Positions 18,843 to 29,000 of a stretch of 64,000 nucleotides of DNA are shown piece after piece. The first letter of the stretch is position 1. Every line of letters starts with the position of its first letter. Source of the stretch: Pelagomonas calceolata (lineage: Eukaryota > Sar > Pelagophyceae > Pelagomonadales > Pelagomonadaceae). The notes under the pieces are model-generated. The model saw only the letters and a program-made list of their open reading frames with translations. It was not told the origin of the DNA and ran no database searches. The stretch covers positions 4,616,501-4,680,500 of the forward strand of contig CAKKNE010000002.1 in NCBI GenBank assembly GCA_918797485.1. The letters run 5' to 3'. Position numbers and translations under genes: made by a program.

Positions 18843-19901
18843 TCACGCGAGTGAAATCGCAATGAGCTCGGCCTTGACCTGGTCCCCGGCCAGCGTCGGG
18901 GGGAAGTCCGCCGCCGCGTCAGAAGTCGCAAACCGCCCGAGCGGCTCGAGCACCTCGTCCGACGCGATGTGGGCGAAGCACGTCGACGACACGCGCCACA
19001 GCGATCTACCAGAAGCCTTCGCTTTCCGGGCGGCAACGGCCGTTTTTTCCGAGGCCACAACTTCATGAAAACCGGCCAAAACGTGTCCAGCGGTCAGGTG
19101 GTGGAACTGCTGGCCCGCCTGGAGCAGCAAGCACCCCTCCGGTATCACCGGAGCCACGGCTCTACCAGAACGCGTCCAGACGGTCAGCCCCGGGAAGCGC
19201 GACTTGCCATGTACACTTAAAAAGTTCAGGTCCGTGTGGAAACCAGCCAACACGGTCCCAAGTCTCACCTCATGGGCCTTCCTTTTCAGGGGCGGCTCGT
19301 CCTCCGCTAGTAATCTCAGATCCGAACCAGTGGGCGCTAACAAGTGCGGCGCTTTATTCATTTTCGAAGAGAACGCGCCTCGCTCCAGCCCAAACCCAAG
19401 AGCGGCCATCTCCGCCACGGTGGTCGCCGTTTCTACGAGGGACGAGCCCCAAGCATTCATGGTCGTTTCCCACTCATCAAACCCTTCGGGAATGACAGCG
19501 GGCGCGTTGAGCTCCTCGAATTTTGATTGAGAAGGTCGCTCCCCGATGCGCCAGAAGAAGCGCCACTTCGCGTCCGGCTGCGGGGGGCACTCGGAGCGCG
19601 GCTTGTCGGTTAATTGGGAAGCTTCGTCACAGCGCGGTCGAGCTTTCTCGACGCCCGACGGCGTCACGCCGACCTGGTAATGTAAGTCCGGTCGCGCGTC
19701 TTCCACGCCGTCGGACTGCTCGAAGTAGGCCTCCATGAGGTCGAGGAATTCTTCATTTTTTGAAGCGTCGACGCGCGGATCCTTGACGACCAAACAGCCG
19801 CAGTCGTGCAGCGCCCTTGCCACCGCTTCGCAGGCTTCGGCGTCGTCGCCGCTCTTGACAAAAGTACCGACGTCTATCACTGGAATGAGGGCTTCCGCCA
19901 T
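18843..19901 (-). CDS. 2-oxoglutarate/Fe(II) oxygenase, isopenicillin-N-synthase-like
   Basis: 352 residues beginning IPVIDVGTF, the usual N-terminal motif of the IPNS/plant 2-ODD family, followed by a helical region. The Fe(II) ligands are readable as H222-x-D224 in GFHTDLNFLSVHG and probably H279 in GFHEVV, with SGRAVAPVIPEGCLLLQAGQQ as the connecting beta-strand segment. The usual R-x-S pair for 2-oxoglutarate after the distal His is not obvious; a candidate Arg lies in SLWRVSST. Length is normal for the family. The substrate is unknown. It is convergent with the protease and divergent from Timeless. Confidence 0.8.
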   Translation of the reverse strand: MAEALIPVIDVGTFVKSGDDAEACEAVARALHDCGCLVVKDPRVDASKNEEFLDLMEAYFEQSDGVEDARPDLHYQVGVTPSGVEKARPRCDEASQLTDKPRSECPPQPDAKWRFFWRIGERPSQSKFEELNAPAVIPEGFDEWETTMNAWGSSLVETATTVAEMAALGFGLERGAFSSKMNKAPHLLAPTGSDLRLLAEDEPPLKRKAHEVRLGTVLAGFHTDLNFLSVHGKSRFPGLTVWTRSGRAVAPVIPEGCLLLQAGQQFHHLTAGHVLAGFHEVVASEKTAVAARKAKASGRSLWRVSSTCFAHIASDEVLEPLGRFATSDAAADFPPTLAGDQVKAELIAISLA

Positions 19902-20446
19902 CGGTCCGAGTCGTGTTCTTTTTGGGGGCGCCTTTCGTCGCGCGGTTTTGAGGCTGGTTCGCTGGACGGTGTCCGCGGTGCGTTCCGTGCGTGGCGTCTG
20001 CGTCTACGGGCGCTCCTCGTCTGGGCAGCGCCGATGCGGTGCCCTCGGTTGCGAGAGCAATGCGGCGAATACAGGCCCGTTTTGAGCGCAGTCTTCGACG
20101 GCAAGCCTTCGTGAAGGTCTATGAGGTGCCGCACACGCAGCGGGTAGTACCCTAGCCAGATATTTGGGCTAAAATTGTTGATTGGCTTTGACTGAAAAAC
20201 CCGTGATTCTCAAATTATTCAAACACGCACTCAAATTAAAGCGCAAAAGGGCCTAGCTCAGCTGCAAGGCCTTTTTGCATTGTGCCGCAGCTCATATAAA
20301 TCACATATAACTTGGAGCTGCGCTGCGCGCCGAAACCGCGCGTTGAGGCCATCGCTGCGCGCCAAAAAGCGACCAGCCGCCAGCCGCCGCTCTGCGCTGC
20401 AGAAGCACCCTAGCGCGCCACCGGCACGCCTCCACAGGAAGACAGC
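19902..20446. promoter_or_regulatory. Divergent spacer between oxygenase and Timeless genes
   Basis: 545 bp between two opposite start codons, with an AT-rich stretch at about 20150-20310 in otherwise GC-rich DNA. It contains two TATAA-like sites (CATATAAATC at 20293 and ACATATAACT at 20304) about 140 bp upstream of the Timeless ATG. No coding frame has protein-like features. Confidence 0.35.
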
Positions 20447-23400
20447 ATGGCCGCCGTCCTAGCCAGGGCGCCGCCGCGGCCGGCCCGCGGCGCGGCCAAG
20501 GGCACGTCCGTCGAGCTCGAGCAGGGCATGCTCGACGAATTGTTACTGGTGTGCACTTTCGTAGGGACGAGGAAAGTCAATGATGATGAGTCCGACGTCG
20601 AGTCCTTCGTGCGGGGCGAGGACTGCGTCGCGTGGCTCCAGGACTTGCAACGGGCTCTCAGAAGAGACGACGGCGACGCGCGGGCCGTAAGGACCACTGT
20701 AGGCGCCTGGGACGTTTTGCGGTCCAAACTCTTACCTCTCGCCGAGCAGTCCGGTAACGATCTGGTCGCCACGCGCACCCTGTGCAAAATTTTTGTGCTG
20801 CTCACGATGCCTCTGTCCGAGAAGTGCCATCAAGCATTGGCCGCGCGGCCGGACCCCGTCAAGGACAAGATGAGGAATGGTGAGGCGTTGAAGAAGCGAC
20901 AGTTGTTGCGGGAGGCCGCGGAACGGCAGGCGCGCCAGCTGATCGAGGCTCGCATGGCCTTTGCCGAAAGACCGAAAGTATTGAGAGGGTTGTTGCGCAT
21001 GTTCGAAGGGGCGCGCAAGCCGAGAGAACGTAGATCGTCGAACGATGATGCCGATGTGGAGCTAGCTCTCACACTCCTGCGAAATCTCGTCGCACCGCTA
21101 CCCCATACGTCGGACCGGAACGAGCGCGACGCGGGTTCGTCATTGGACGCGCTCGTCAAGGCTTTGTCTGATGAGTTGGTGCTCGACACCGTCGCTGATC
21201 TTTGTAGTGCCTCATCGAAGCGAGAAAACCGGCACTGGGGCCTCGTACTTGTGGAGGTGTTAGCTCCTTTGTTAGCGCAGCACAAGCCGGCGGACATCGC
21301 CCAAACCGAAGTCCTCAGTCAGAAGAAGTCGGAACGCGCTTCTACTAGAAAAGATGTGGATGACAGATTAGAACGAGCCCTGCTGTCGAGGGACGAAGCT
21401 GCGGTAGAAAAGGACCTCCAGAAGCGGAAGGCCCTGGACGACGCGTCGAAGCGGCCGGTCGGCGGCGGGGCCCTGTCGCGGGCGCGGGACCGGGAGAAGG
21501 CGGCTCGCACATTAGCTTTTGCTTCGAGGCACCATAGGTTCGGGACGTGTCTTCGCGTGACGCCGGCCGGTTCGGAAGATTCGAAGCTAGTGGCCGGTAC
21601 TAGAGCATTATTGTCCAGAGAAACGGTGAAAGGTGACGGCGATCTGACGTTACACTCCAAAACAGCGGCACAGCGACGGAGGCCGGTGTTCGTCGCGCCG
21701 CACAAGGTCGGGGCCGTGCGGAAGGCCGGCCGGCGGAAGAAGCGAGATGAGGAGGAAGATGATGAACCTCATAGGGATGAGCTGTCCGATGACGACCATG
21801 ATGAGGACTGGGGCCAGGGCCGCCAGCAGGACGAGGTGCTGCGGGTCACGACGGTGACTCGAAGGGGTGTTGCTGCCGATGATGCGCGTGAGGCCGTATC
21901 TACTCTAGTATTGCGGCTGGCGAGACATGGCGCTGGAAGGCTACTAGATAGAGTGAAGCACGAACTCCGAACGGACTCGGCAGCGGTCCAGAAACGCGAC
22001 GCGCATTATTTTTTCTGTTTGGCCGAGTGGTTATTAGCTTGGAGGAGGGAAAGGGCCGCCGTACTTAGTCGTAGGTTGAGCCGTGCTGCGAGAGAAGGGT
22101 CGTCGAGCGAGGACTTCAGTGAAAGCGTCTTCTTCCCGCGATCGCTACTCAAACTCGTAGATGTCTTCACGGTGAAGTCTTGTCTGGACGATTTGTCCAG
22201 AGCCAAAGACCGGAAGCAACGACTGGAGGTCGAGCGGTCCGCATCGCTCTACCGAGAGATTTTGAGGGCGCTAGAGGCTTTACAACACGGCGACCGCGAC
22301 TCGAGGAAGGACCGTTCTAGATTAGCAAAGAAAGAAGTGCCTCCCGACGAGACATGTTCGGCAGTCGCCTCGGGCATGCTCGACAAAGTATTTTTCGCCC
22401 CAGAAGCGGCGGACCCCCTGCCTACGCTATTGCGCGATTGGAAAGGCGGACAGCACACGAAGCGCTACGCTTGTGACCTCGTGGAGATCCTGCACGCTAC
22501 GACGAAGATCATGGATTCACACAAGCATGGCAACTCCCAGGAGTATTTGAGAAAGATCCTCAAGCCCGTCCAAACGCTAGATATATATGGCGCTTTACTG
22601 GAGGCTTTTAGTTCGAACGCGCCGGCGATCAACCACTTCGTCTACGCGTTTCTGCGGCGGGTCGCGCAGTGTCCTTTGGAGGGCATGACCGACAAACCTT
22701 CGTCAGAAAAGATTACTACATTAGAACCGCTGCTGTACCGAGCCACGTTTTTCGTGGCCTTCGCGTCGCTTCTCGAGGACAAGACGCCGGACGCGACTAT
22801 TGACCGATTAAGGGATCTGGCTTCGTCAGTACTAAGGCACTTCGACGCCCACGCGCAGCGGACGCCTCTACTGTATGTCGAGGCGCTGTTTGGACACGCG
22901 GGAGCGCCCGTCGACCAGTACTGCCGGTCTCTCTCGTATGACGACGGGGTGGAGGCCTTCGGTGGTGTTGCTTCATCCAGAATCGACAGTGGACCGGTCT
23001 GGCAGGGGTCCGACGAGGAGGAAGCGGTCGACGACGACGTCTTCGCGCGCCTCGCGGAAGAAGATGCCAGAGCCGCGGAGCGGTTGAAACAAGCTAAACT
23101 GAATAAGCCGCCCGTTGACAGAAGAAGGTGGCAGCCCGCGGAAGACGCGGCGTTGTGCTTGGTCTATGCGAAAGTGACGGAAAACGACGGCGACTTCGAC
23201 CCCGTTCAGGCTTCCAAGCTGAGTGTTCTATTGCCCCACCATAGAGATGCGAAGAAGCTGCGGGCGCGCGTCAATAAATTAGTAGATGATGCCGTCAAGG
23301 CGTTTCCTGTACCTAGCGAGATGGACGAAGCCTCCGGATGGGTCCGCGCGTTGCGCTTGTACGCGGAGCAGCTAGGGACCAAGAAAGTGTCAAAGAAGAA

Positions 23401-23791
23401 GAGGGCTGATAGTGATGATGAGGACTCTGTTGATGATGAGCCCATTGTGTATGATGATAGGGAGATGGAAGTTGATACTTCACTCGGACGGACGCGCCTC
23501 GAGACGCAGACTGAGAGAAGGGCGTCCGAGCCCGCGGCTGCTCCTTGGGACGACGACGAGGAGGTCGACGACCGCTGGTCTGATAGGAGAACGTTCAAGG
23601 GGCGCGCGGAGGCGCCTGCTCCGGAGCCGGCCCCGGGCCGGCTCAAGCGTATGTCTGAGGCCGCTCAAGAGTCGGAGGAGGAGTTCGACTTCGAGGCGCC
23701 GGCGTCGCCGGCCGCCGTGGCGGCGCCCACCCCAAAAACGGCGCCGAAGCGGCGCCGCGTCGTTGTCGAGGACGAGGACGAGGAGGACTAG
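20447..23791 (+). CDS. TIMELESS: Timeless/Tof1/Swi1 replication-fork protection protein
   Basis: 1114 residues in one exon. The N-terminal 300 residues carry the Timeless domain: LLLVCTFVGTRKVN, CVAWLQDLQRALRRDD, then TVGAWDVLRSKLLPLAEQ and the helical pair that follows (TLCKIFVLLTMPL). A second conserved piece has ASRHHRFGTCLRV. Long acidic and basic linkers (about 430-480 and 970 to the end) and the segment RRRWQPAEDAALCLVYAK, resembling a Myb/SANT-like helix, complete it. With its partner Tipin/Csm3 the family travels with the replisome and stabilises stalled forks in the nucleus. The C-terminus has acidic tracts usual for nuclear proteins. Confidence 0.85.
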   Translation: MAAVLARAPPRPARGAAKGTSVELEQGMLDELLLVCTFVGTRKVNDDESDVESFVRGEDCVAWLQDLQRALRRDDGDARAVRTTVGAWDVLRSKLLPLAEQSGNDLVATRTLCKIFVLLTMPLSEKCHQALAARPDPVKDKMRNGEALKKRQLLREAAERQARQLIEARMAFAERPKVLRGLLRMFEGARKPRERRSSNDDADVELALTLLRNLVAPLPHTSDRNERDAGSSLDALVKALSDELVLDTVADLCSASSKRENRHWGLVLVEVLAPLLAQHKPADIAQTEVLSQKKSERASTRKDVDDRLERALLSRDEAAVEKDLQKRKALDDASKRPVGGGALSRARDREKAARTLAFASRHHRFGTCLRVTPAGSEDSKLVAGTRALLSRETVKGDGDLTLHSKTAAQRRRPVFVAPHKVGAVRKAGRRKKRDEEEDDEPHRDELSDDDHDEDWGQGRQQDEVLRVTTVTRRGVAADDAREAVSTLVLRLARHGAGRLLDRVKHELRTDSAAVQKRDAHYFFCLAEWLLAWRRERAAVLSRRLSRAAREGSSSEDFSESVFFPRSLLKLVDVFTVKSCLDDLSRAKDRKQRLEVERSASLYREILRALEALQHGDRDSRKDRSRLAKKEVPPDETCSAVASGMLDKVFFAPEAADPLPTLLRDWKGGQHTKRYACDLVEILHATTKIMDSHKHGNSQEYLRKILKPVQTLDIYGALLEAFSSNAPAINHFVYAFLRRVAQCPLEGMTDKPSSEKITTLEPLLYRATFFVAFASLLEDKTPDATIDRLRDLASSVLRHFDAHAQRTPLLYVEALFGHAGAPVDQYCRSLSYDDGVEAFGGVASSRIDSGPVWQGSDEEEAVDDDVFARLAEEDARAAERLKQAKLNKPPVDRRRWQPAEDAALCLVYAKVTENDGDFDPVQASKLSVLLPHHRDAKKLRARVNKLVDDAVKAFPVPSEMDEASGWVRALRLYAEQLGTKKVSKKKRADSDDEDSVDDEPIVYDDREMEVDTSLGRTRLETQTERRASEPAAAPWDDDEEVDDRWSDRRTFKGRAEAPAPEPAPGRLKRMSEAAQESEEEFDFEAPASPAAVAAPTPKTAPKRRRVVVEDEDEED

Positions 23792-23815
23792 GCCCCTTCC
23801 CCACCTAAAGCTATA

Positions 23816-24896
23816 TTATTCACATGCCGTGCGCGCGACCACGAACACGACGGGCTGCGCCCGCGGACGCCCTCCCCGGACCGGGTCGAGAACGAGCCCG
23901 ATGCACGGGTGCCGCCGCAGGAAGCGATACAACGCGCGCATCTCCTGGTCCGGGCGCACGCACTTCATGTCGTCTCCGCACCTGCCCCGCTGGAACTCGA
24001 CGAGCTCGTGGCTGTGCGGAAATCCAATGTCACGCGACGCCTGCTCGATGGCGAATATTCCACACAGCTGCATACAAGTGGAGGCGCGTGCCGACGACGA
24101 AGCGCTCGTGGAGCCGTTCGAGCACGTCGAGGGCGCCCTCGTAGAGGTCGTTGTCGATGTTCAGGAACGTGACGTCTCCAGCGTTCGCCTCCAGAAATGG
24201 CCCGAGCGTCTCGTTGAACAAGCCAGTGACGAGCTCGACGCCCGCGCGTACCGGCGGCGTCGGCGTGCCGTGGTCCTCGCGCCAGCTGAACGCGCCCTGC
24301 TTCCACTTGGGGCGGGCCTGGCGCTTCGACGTCTTCCATTCGGTAGGAATGCCCTCGAACGTGTCAAAACCAACGACGCGCGGCAGCGCCCCGGGGAAGC
24401 CGCGGGCCTCGAACGTGTCCCGGAGTGCGGCGGTCGCATTTATAGATGTGCCCCGATACACGCCGAACTCGAGCCACAGCGCCGGCCGCGCGTGCGCCCT
24501 CGCAAATGTAGGATCCTGCGTCGCGCGCCACAGCGCCACCGTCAGCGTCTCGTACGCCTGGAGCGCGCTGCGGTATTGTCGAGCGTCGCGGTCGGGCCAG
24601 CCCACGCGTTTCAGAGCAGCGCGCGCGGCCTCAGCGTCCGCGACGGCGGGCCGCCGCGCGACGACGTAGCGCGCGAGGGCCGCGGTCAGTGGGCCGACGC
24701 CGCCGCCTGACACCGGTATGGCGCGCGCGCCGTGGCCCGGGCAGTGACCGATGCATGGCCAGCTCGCGTAGTTATACTTGTTGTTGTGCGCCGCGAGCCG
24801 CTCGGCCGCGTTGCGCCGCGCGCGCGCCAGGGCGGTCTCGCCGGTCTCGTCCGCGACCGCGGCCGCGCAAGCGGCGAGCAAAAGAGTCGCGCGCAT
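23816..24896 (-). CDS. TylF/MycF-like O-methyltransferase with signal peptide (2 exons)
   Basis: Exon 1 runs 24896-24076 and exon 2 runs 24011-23816; joining them gives 338 residues. The start MRATLLLAACAAAVA is a signal peptide; an ATG at 24929 is an alternative. The SAM-binding core WLEFGVYRGTSIN, the VGFDTFEGIPTEW segment, ELVTGLFNETLGPFL and the metal-binding-type FLNIDNDLYEGALDVL follow the macrocin-O-methyltransferase family closely. The splice rebuilds GTRLHFHELVEF, which is the family sequence at that place and supports the intron. Secretory targeting is unusual for the bacterial relatives but occurs in algal homologues. Substrate unknown, perhaps a glycan. It lies 2 bp downstream of a small ORF on the same strand. 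Confidence 0.8.
24012..24075 (-). mobile_element. Introner of 64 bp in the TylF-like gene
   Basis: Minus-strand reading: GTATGCAG, then CTGTGTGGAATATTC at the left end and TTGGATTTCCGCACAG at the right end (reverse complement CTGTGCGGAAATCCAA). These are clear inverted repeats of the same family. The donor GT sits in the 8 bases just before the left repeat and the acceptor AG ends the right repeat, as in the clean copies. Bases after the element (CCACGAGC) do not match GTATGCAG, so no intact target duplication remains. Confidence 0.75.
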
Positions 24897-24898
24897 AT

Positions 24899-25081
24899 TT
24901 ACGGATCCGGCAGGAGCCCCGCGAGCCACGCAGCTGCGAATATTAATGCCACGAATAGGAGTACGTGTTGCCCGGTGACCTCAAATTGCGGTCCATCGCC
25001 AGAGTGGCCTCTGTGGTGTCGCTTGCGGAGAGGCTTTTTGTATTTTGGCTCTGCACTTTTATTCCCTCTTATTAATGCCAT
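24899..25081 (-). CDS. Small tail-anchored protein, Sec61-beta-like
   Basis: A 60-residue ORF with a basic N-terminus (KKPLRKRHHRGHS) and one C-terminal membrane helix (VLLFVALIFAAAWLAGLL). The stretch GDGPQFEVTGQHVLLF lines up with the Sec61-beta signature D-x-PG-x-K-V-x-P-x-x-VL immediately before the tail anchor. This would make it the small subunit of the ER translocon. It is shorter than usual at the N-terminus, and an upstream exon cannot be excluded. It lies only 2 bp before the methyltransferase ATG on the same strand, which is odd for separate nuclear genes. Confidence 0.5.
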   Translation of the reverse strand: MALIRGNKSAEPKYKKPLRKRHHRGHSGDGPQFEVTGQHVLLFVALIFAAAWLAGLLPDP

Positions 25082-26067
25082 CGTTAATCTATACCGGAAC
25101 TATGGCAGCAAAAAACAGATACAAATGCGGGAATACGCTAGCTCGACATCGTCGATACGGCGCAAATTGCCTGGAAAACCCGTTTTTATGGAATTGATAT
25201 AGGTATCTCTGGCTTTTTTTTCGCGGTTTTGAGCCAACGCGGGAGGCGTTCGGGCCCCGTGGGTGCGCACACACGCGTCGGCGTACTGCGCAGAAACGTG
25301 CCACACGGGGCACCGCCACGACACAAGCGCGAGACTACAAACAAACAAAACCCACGCCCCACAAGCGTCGAGCAGCAGCCCAGGGGCGCGCGCACAGCCT
25401 ACGGTGAGGGGCGCGGCCTCTGGAGGACACTAGTGCCGCGCGCGTGGGGCACATGTACGGAAAGGTCTCGCACTCGCCGTCACTTTTCCGGGGACGGCTG
25501 TGTGCAACGCGAGGCGCGCGGGGACAGCTTTGCACGGTTTTTTTGTCGCGGCACCCAAGCTGGCTTTGTAATTGGCAACACCCCAGGTATAAGGCGAAAA
25601 CCACCTTAAGGAGTCCAAACAGACGCTTGACAGGCGCTCGAGCAGCGTCTGTAACACGGTGGAGCCGTCCCCGTAGCTTTCTAGGAGCGTCTGAGACGCC
25701 TACAAGCCAGGAGCGGCCTGAAACAGGCGGACACAGCTGTGCTCGGGTTGTGCTGCCAAAGGGCGCCGCATTTGGCCGCCGCGCGCCCAAGATACGCACT
25801 CGGGACCGGTTCCAGTGCCAAGGGCTTTCAAGAACACATACTTTGCTAAGGTTCGGAGCAGCGCTGCGATCGCTGCGGCAGTATATTCACCGCCTGAGCG
25901 ATTTGACAGGAAAGACACCCAAGCGCGGGATATACCAAAAAACGATAGCGCAGACCCGCAGATCCGCCGCAAAAGTCGCACGGCTCACCGAACAAGCTGC
26001 TGCGCGAATCTCCCGCGCATTTGAGCCCAGCGCGGCCGCGTCGGAAATCCGCGCCGTTCGAACGATT
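25082..26067. other. About 1-kb spacer upstream of the SAP/Tudor gene
   Basis: The frame of the SAP/Tudor gene is open upstream to 25444, but its Arg/Ser-rich translation has no recognisable feature, and the first well-placed ATG is at 26068. The stretch probably holds two divergent promoters. No RNA gene or repeat was recognised. Confidence 0.4.
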
Positions 26068-29000
26068 ATGGCGTCCGACGACGAGGCCGCGCCGGCCGCC
26101 TTCGACGACGAGGACGCCACACGGCTGGCCAAGAAAATGAAGGTCGATGAACTCCGCGCCGCCCTCGAGGCGGCGGGCGCGGACACCGAGGGTACGAAGC
26201 CGGCGCTCGTCGAGCGATTGGTCGCCGCGCAGCGCGCCGCGGCCTCGCCACAACCGATGGAGGAGGACAGCGACGCTGACGCGCCGATGGAGGCCCGCAA
26301 CGGCCACGACAGCGGCGACGAGGCCGAGGAGGACGAGGCCGAGCCGGCGGCGTTCGACGAGGAGGAAGCCACGCGGCGGGCCAAGAAAATGAAGGTCGAG
26401 GAGCTCCGCGCGGCGCTCGAGGCCGCGGGCGAGGACACGGAGGGTACGAAGCCCGTGCTCGTCGAGCGCGCGGTCGCCGCGGCGCGCGCCGCGGCCGAGG
26501 AGGAGAACTCCGGCGAGTACGGCGAAGAAGGCTACGACAGCGACGAGGGCTACCCCGTCGAGGAGGGCGACGATATCGACGTCGGCGCCAGGCTGCTCGG
26601 CAAATTCAGTGGAGACGGCCGGTACTACGATTGTGTGGTAGAAGAGGTGACGGAGACGGGCTACCAGGTCTTGTTCACGGAGTACGGCGACAGCGAAGAA
26701 TTATCAAGGGAGCGCCTGCGCTACTACGCCGCCGAGGACGACTCTTGCGCCGGCGACGAGGAGGGCTACTTCGTCGAGGAAGTTGTTGAAGGCGCCGAGC
26801 TGCTCGGCCGGAAGTCTGATGATGGCCAGTACCACAACGTTATGGTCGAAGAGGTGACGGAGGCGGGCTGCAAGGTTTTATTCACAGAATTCGGCGACGA
26901 CGAGGAGAACCGCGCGGAACTCCCTCTGGAAAATCTGCGCTACCCTTACGCCGCCGAGGAGGAGGAAGAGGAGGGCTACGACGCGGAGGACGGCTACTAC
27001 GACGATAGTAACGACGAGGCCATCGCCGTGGGCGCGGAGCTGAGCGGCAAGTTCAGCGGAGACGGCCTCTACTACGACGTGGTCGTCGAGGAGGTTACTG
27101 AGAATGGCTACCAGGTCCTGTTCCCGGGGGGCCCGATCCGCGAGGTTGTTCCAAGGGAGCAACTGCGGCCGCGTCCTACTGAAAACGACGAGTTCCGCTA
27201 TTATGACGAGGAGGGGGGTTATTATGATGAACAAGGTCATTACTACGACGCCGAGGGGAACCAGTACGTCGTAACCGAGGAGGACGGAGCCGAGGAGGAC
27301 GACGGCGACGAGGTGGGCTATTTTATCCAGGAGGGTCAAGAGATCGCGGTCGGCAATGTGCTGCTCGGCAAGAAGTCTGATGATGGCCAATACCACAATG
27401 TTATTGTAGAAGAGGTGACGGAGTCGGGCTACAAGGTCCTGTTTACGGAGCACGAGGGCGAAGACGGCGACCGCGAGGAACTGCCGCGCGAGCACCTGCG
27501 CTACTACTACGAGGAGGACTACGCCGACGACGAGCCGGGCTACCCCGTTGAGGAGGGCCACGACATCGCGGTCGGAAATAACCTGCTCGGCAGAAGTGAC
27601 GGCCGGTACTACGACGTTATTGTCGAAGAGGTGACCGAGACGGGCTACAAGGTTTTATTCACGGCAACCGGCGACCGAGAGGAACTCCCACGGGAGCGCC
27701 TGCGCTTCTACGACGGCGACGAGGAGGGCTACTTCGTCGAGGAGGGTGCGGCCATCGCGGTCGGCGCCGAGCTGCTCGGCCGGAAGTCTGATGATGGCCA
27801 GTACTGCAATTGTGTGGTAGAAGAGGTGACGGAGACGGGCTGCAAGGTCTTGTTCACGGCGTACGACGATGGCGAGGGGAACCGCGCGGAACTCCCGCGG
27901 GAGCACCTGCGCATAGCTTACCCCTACGAGGAGGGCGACGACGACGACGACGAGGAGGAGGAGGGCGACGAGGAGGGTTACTTCGTCGCGGAGGAGGGCA
28001 TACCGGTCGGAGCCGAGCTGCTCGGCAGAAAAAGTGACGACGGCCAGTACTACGACGTCGTCATCGAAGAGGTGACGGAGACCGGCTACAGGGTGCTCTT
28101 TACGGCGTACGAGGGTGAAGACGGCGACCGCGAGGAACTCCCGATCGAGCACCTGCGCTACTATTATCCTGATGAGGAGGGCGACGGCGACGACGACGAC
28201 GAGGAGGGCGACGGCGACGAGGAGGGCTTGTTCGTCGAGGAGGACTGCGACGACATCGCGGTCGGCGCCGAGCTGCTCGGCAGATGGAGTGAGGACGGCG
28301 AGTACTACGACGTCGTCGTCGAAGAGGTGACGGAGACCGGCTACAGGGTACTCTTCACCGCGTACGAGGGTGAAGACGGCGACCGCGAGGAACTCCCGAT
28401 CGAGCACTTGCGCTATTATTACCCCGACGAGGAGGGCGACGACGACGAGGGCGAGGAGGAGGGCGCCGACGAGGACGCGGCGCCGAGCGAGGACGGCCTG
28501 GCCGTCGGCGACGACGAGGGGCCCACGTTCCGCGTCGGCGACGCCGTCGTCGACGGCAAGACGGGCGAGGTCGGCGAGGTCGTCGGCAAGGTGCCGGGCT
28601 GGTGGAAGATCCGGATCCCGAGCTCCGCCCAGGTCCAGTCGCGGCGGGAGAAGGACCTCACGGCCGCGGGCGAGGGCGACGAGGGCTCTGACGATATCAA
28701 CGTCGGCGCCGAGTTGTTGGGGAGATGGAGCGAAGACGGCGAGTACTACGACTGCGTCGTCGAAGAGGTGACGGAGACTGGATATCTAGTTTTGTTCACG
28801 GAGTACGGCGACCGCGAGGAACTCCAGATTGATGATTTGCGGTGGTATGACGACGAGGACGAGGAGGAGGATGGCTACGGTACTGATGATTGCTACTCCA
28901 TCGAGTCGAGTGACGACATAGACGTAGGCGCCGAGCTGCTCGGTAAGTACAGTGACGGCCTCTACTACGATTGTGTGGTCGAAGAGGTGACGGAGAATGG

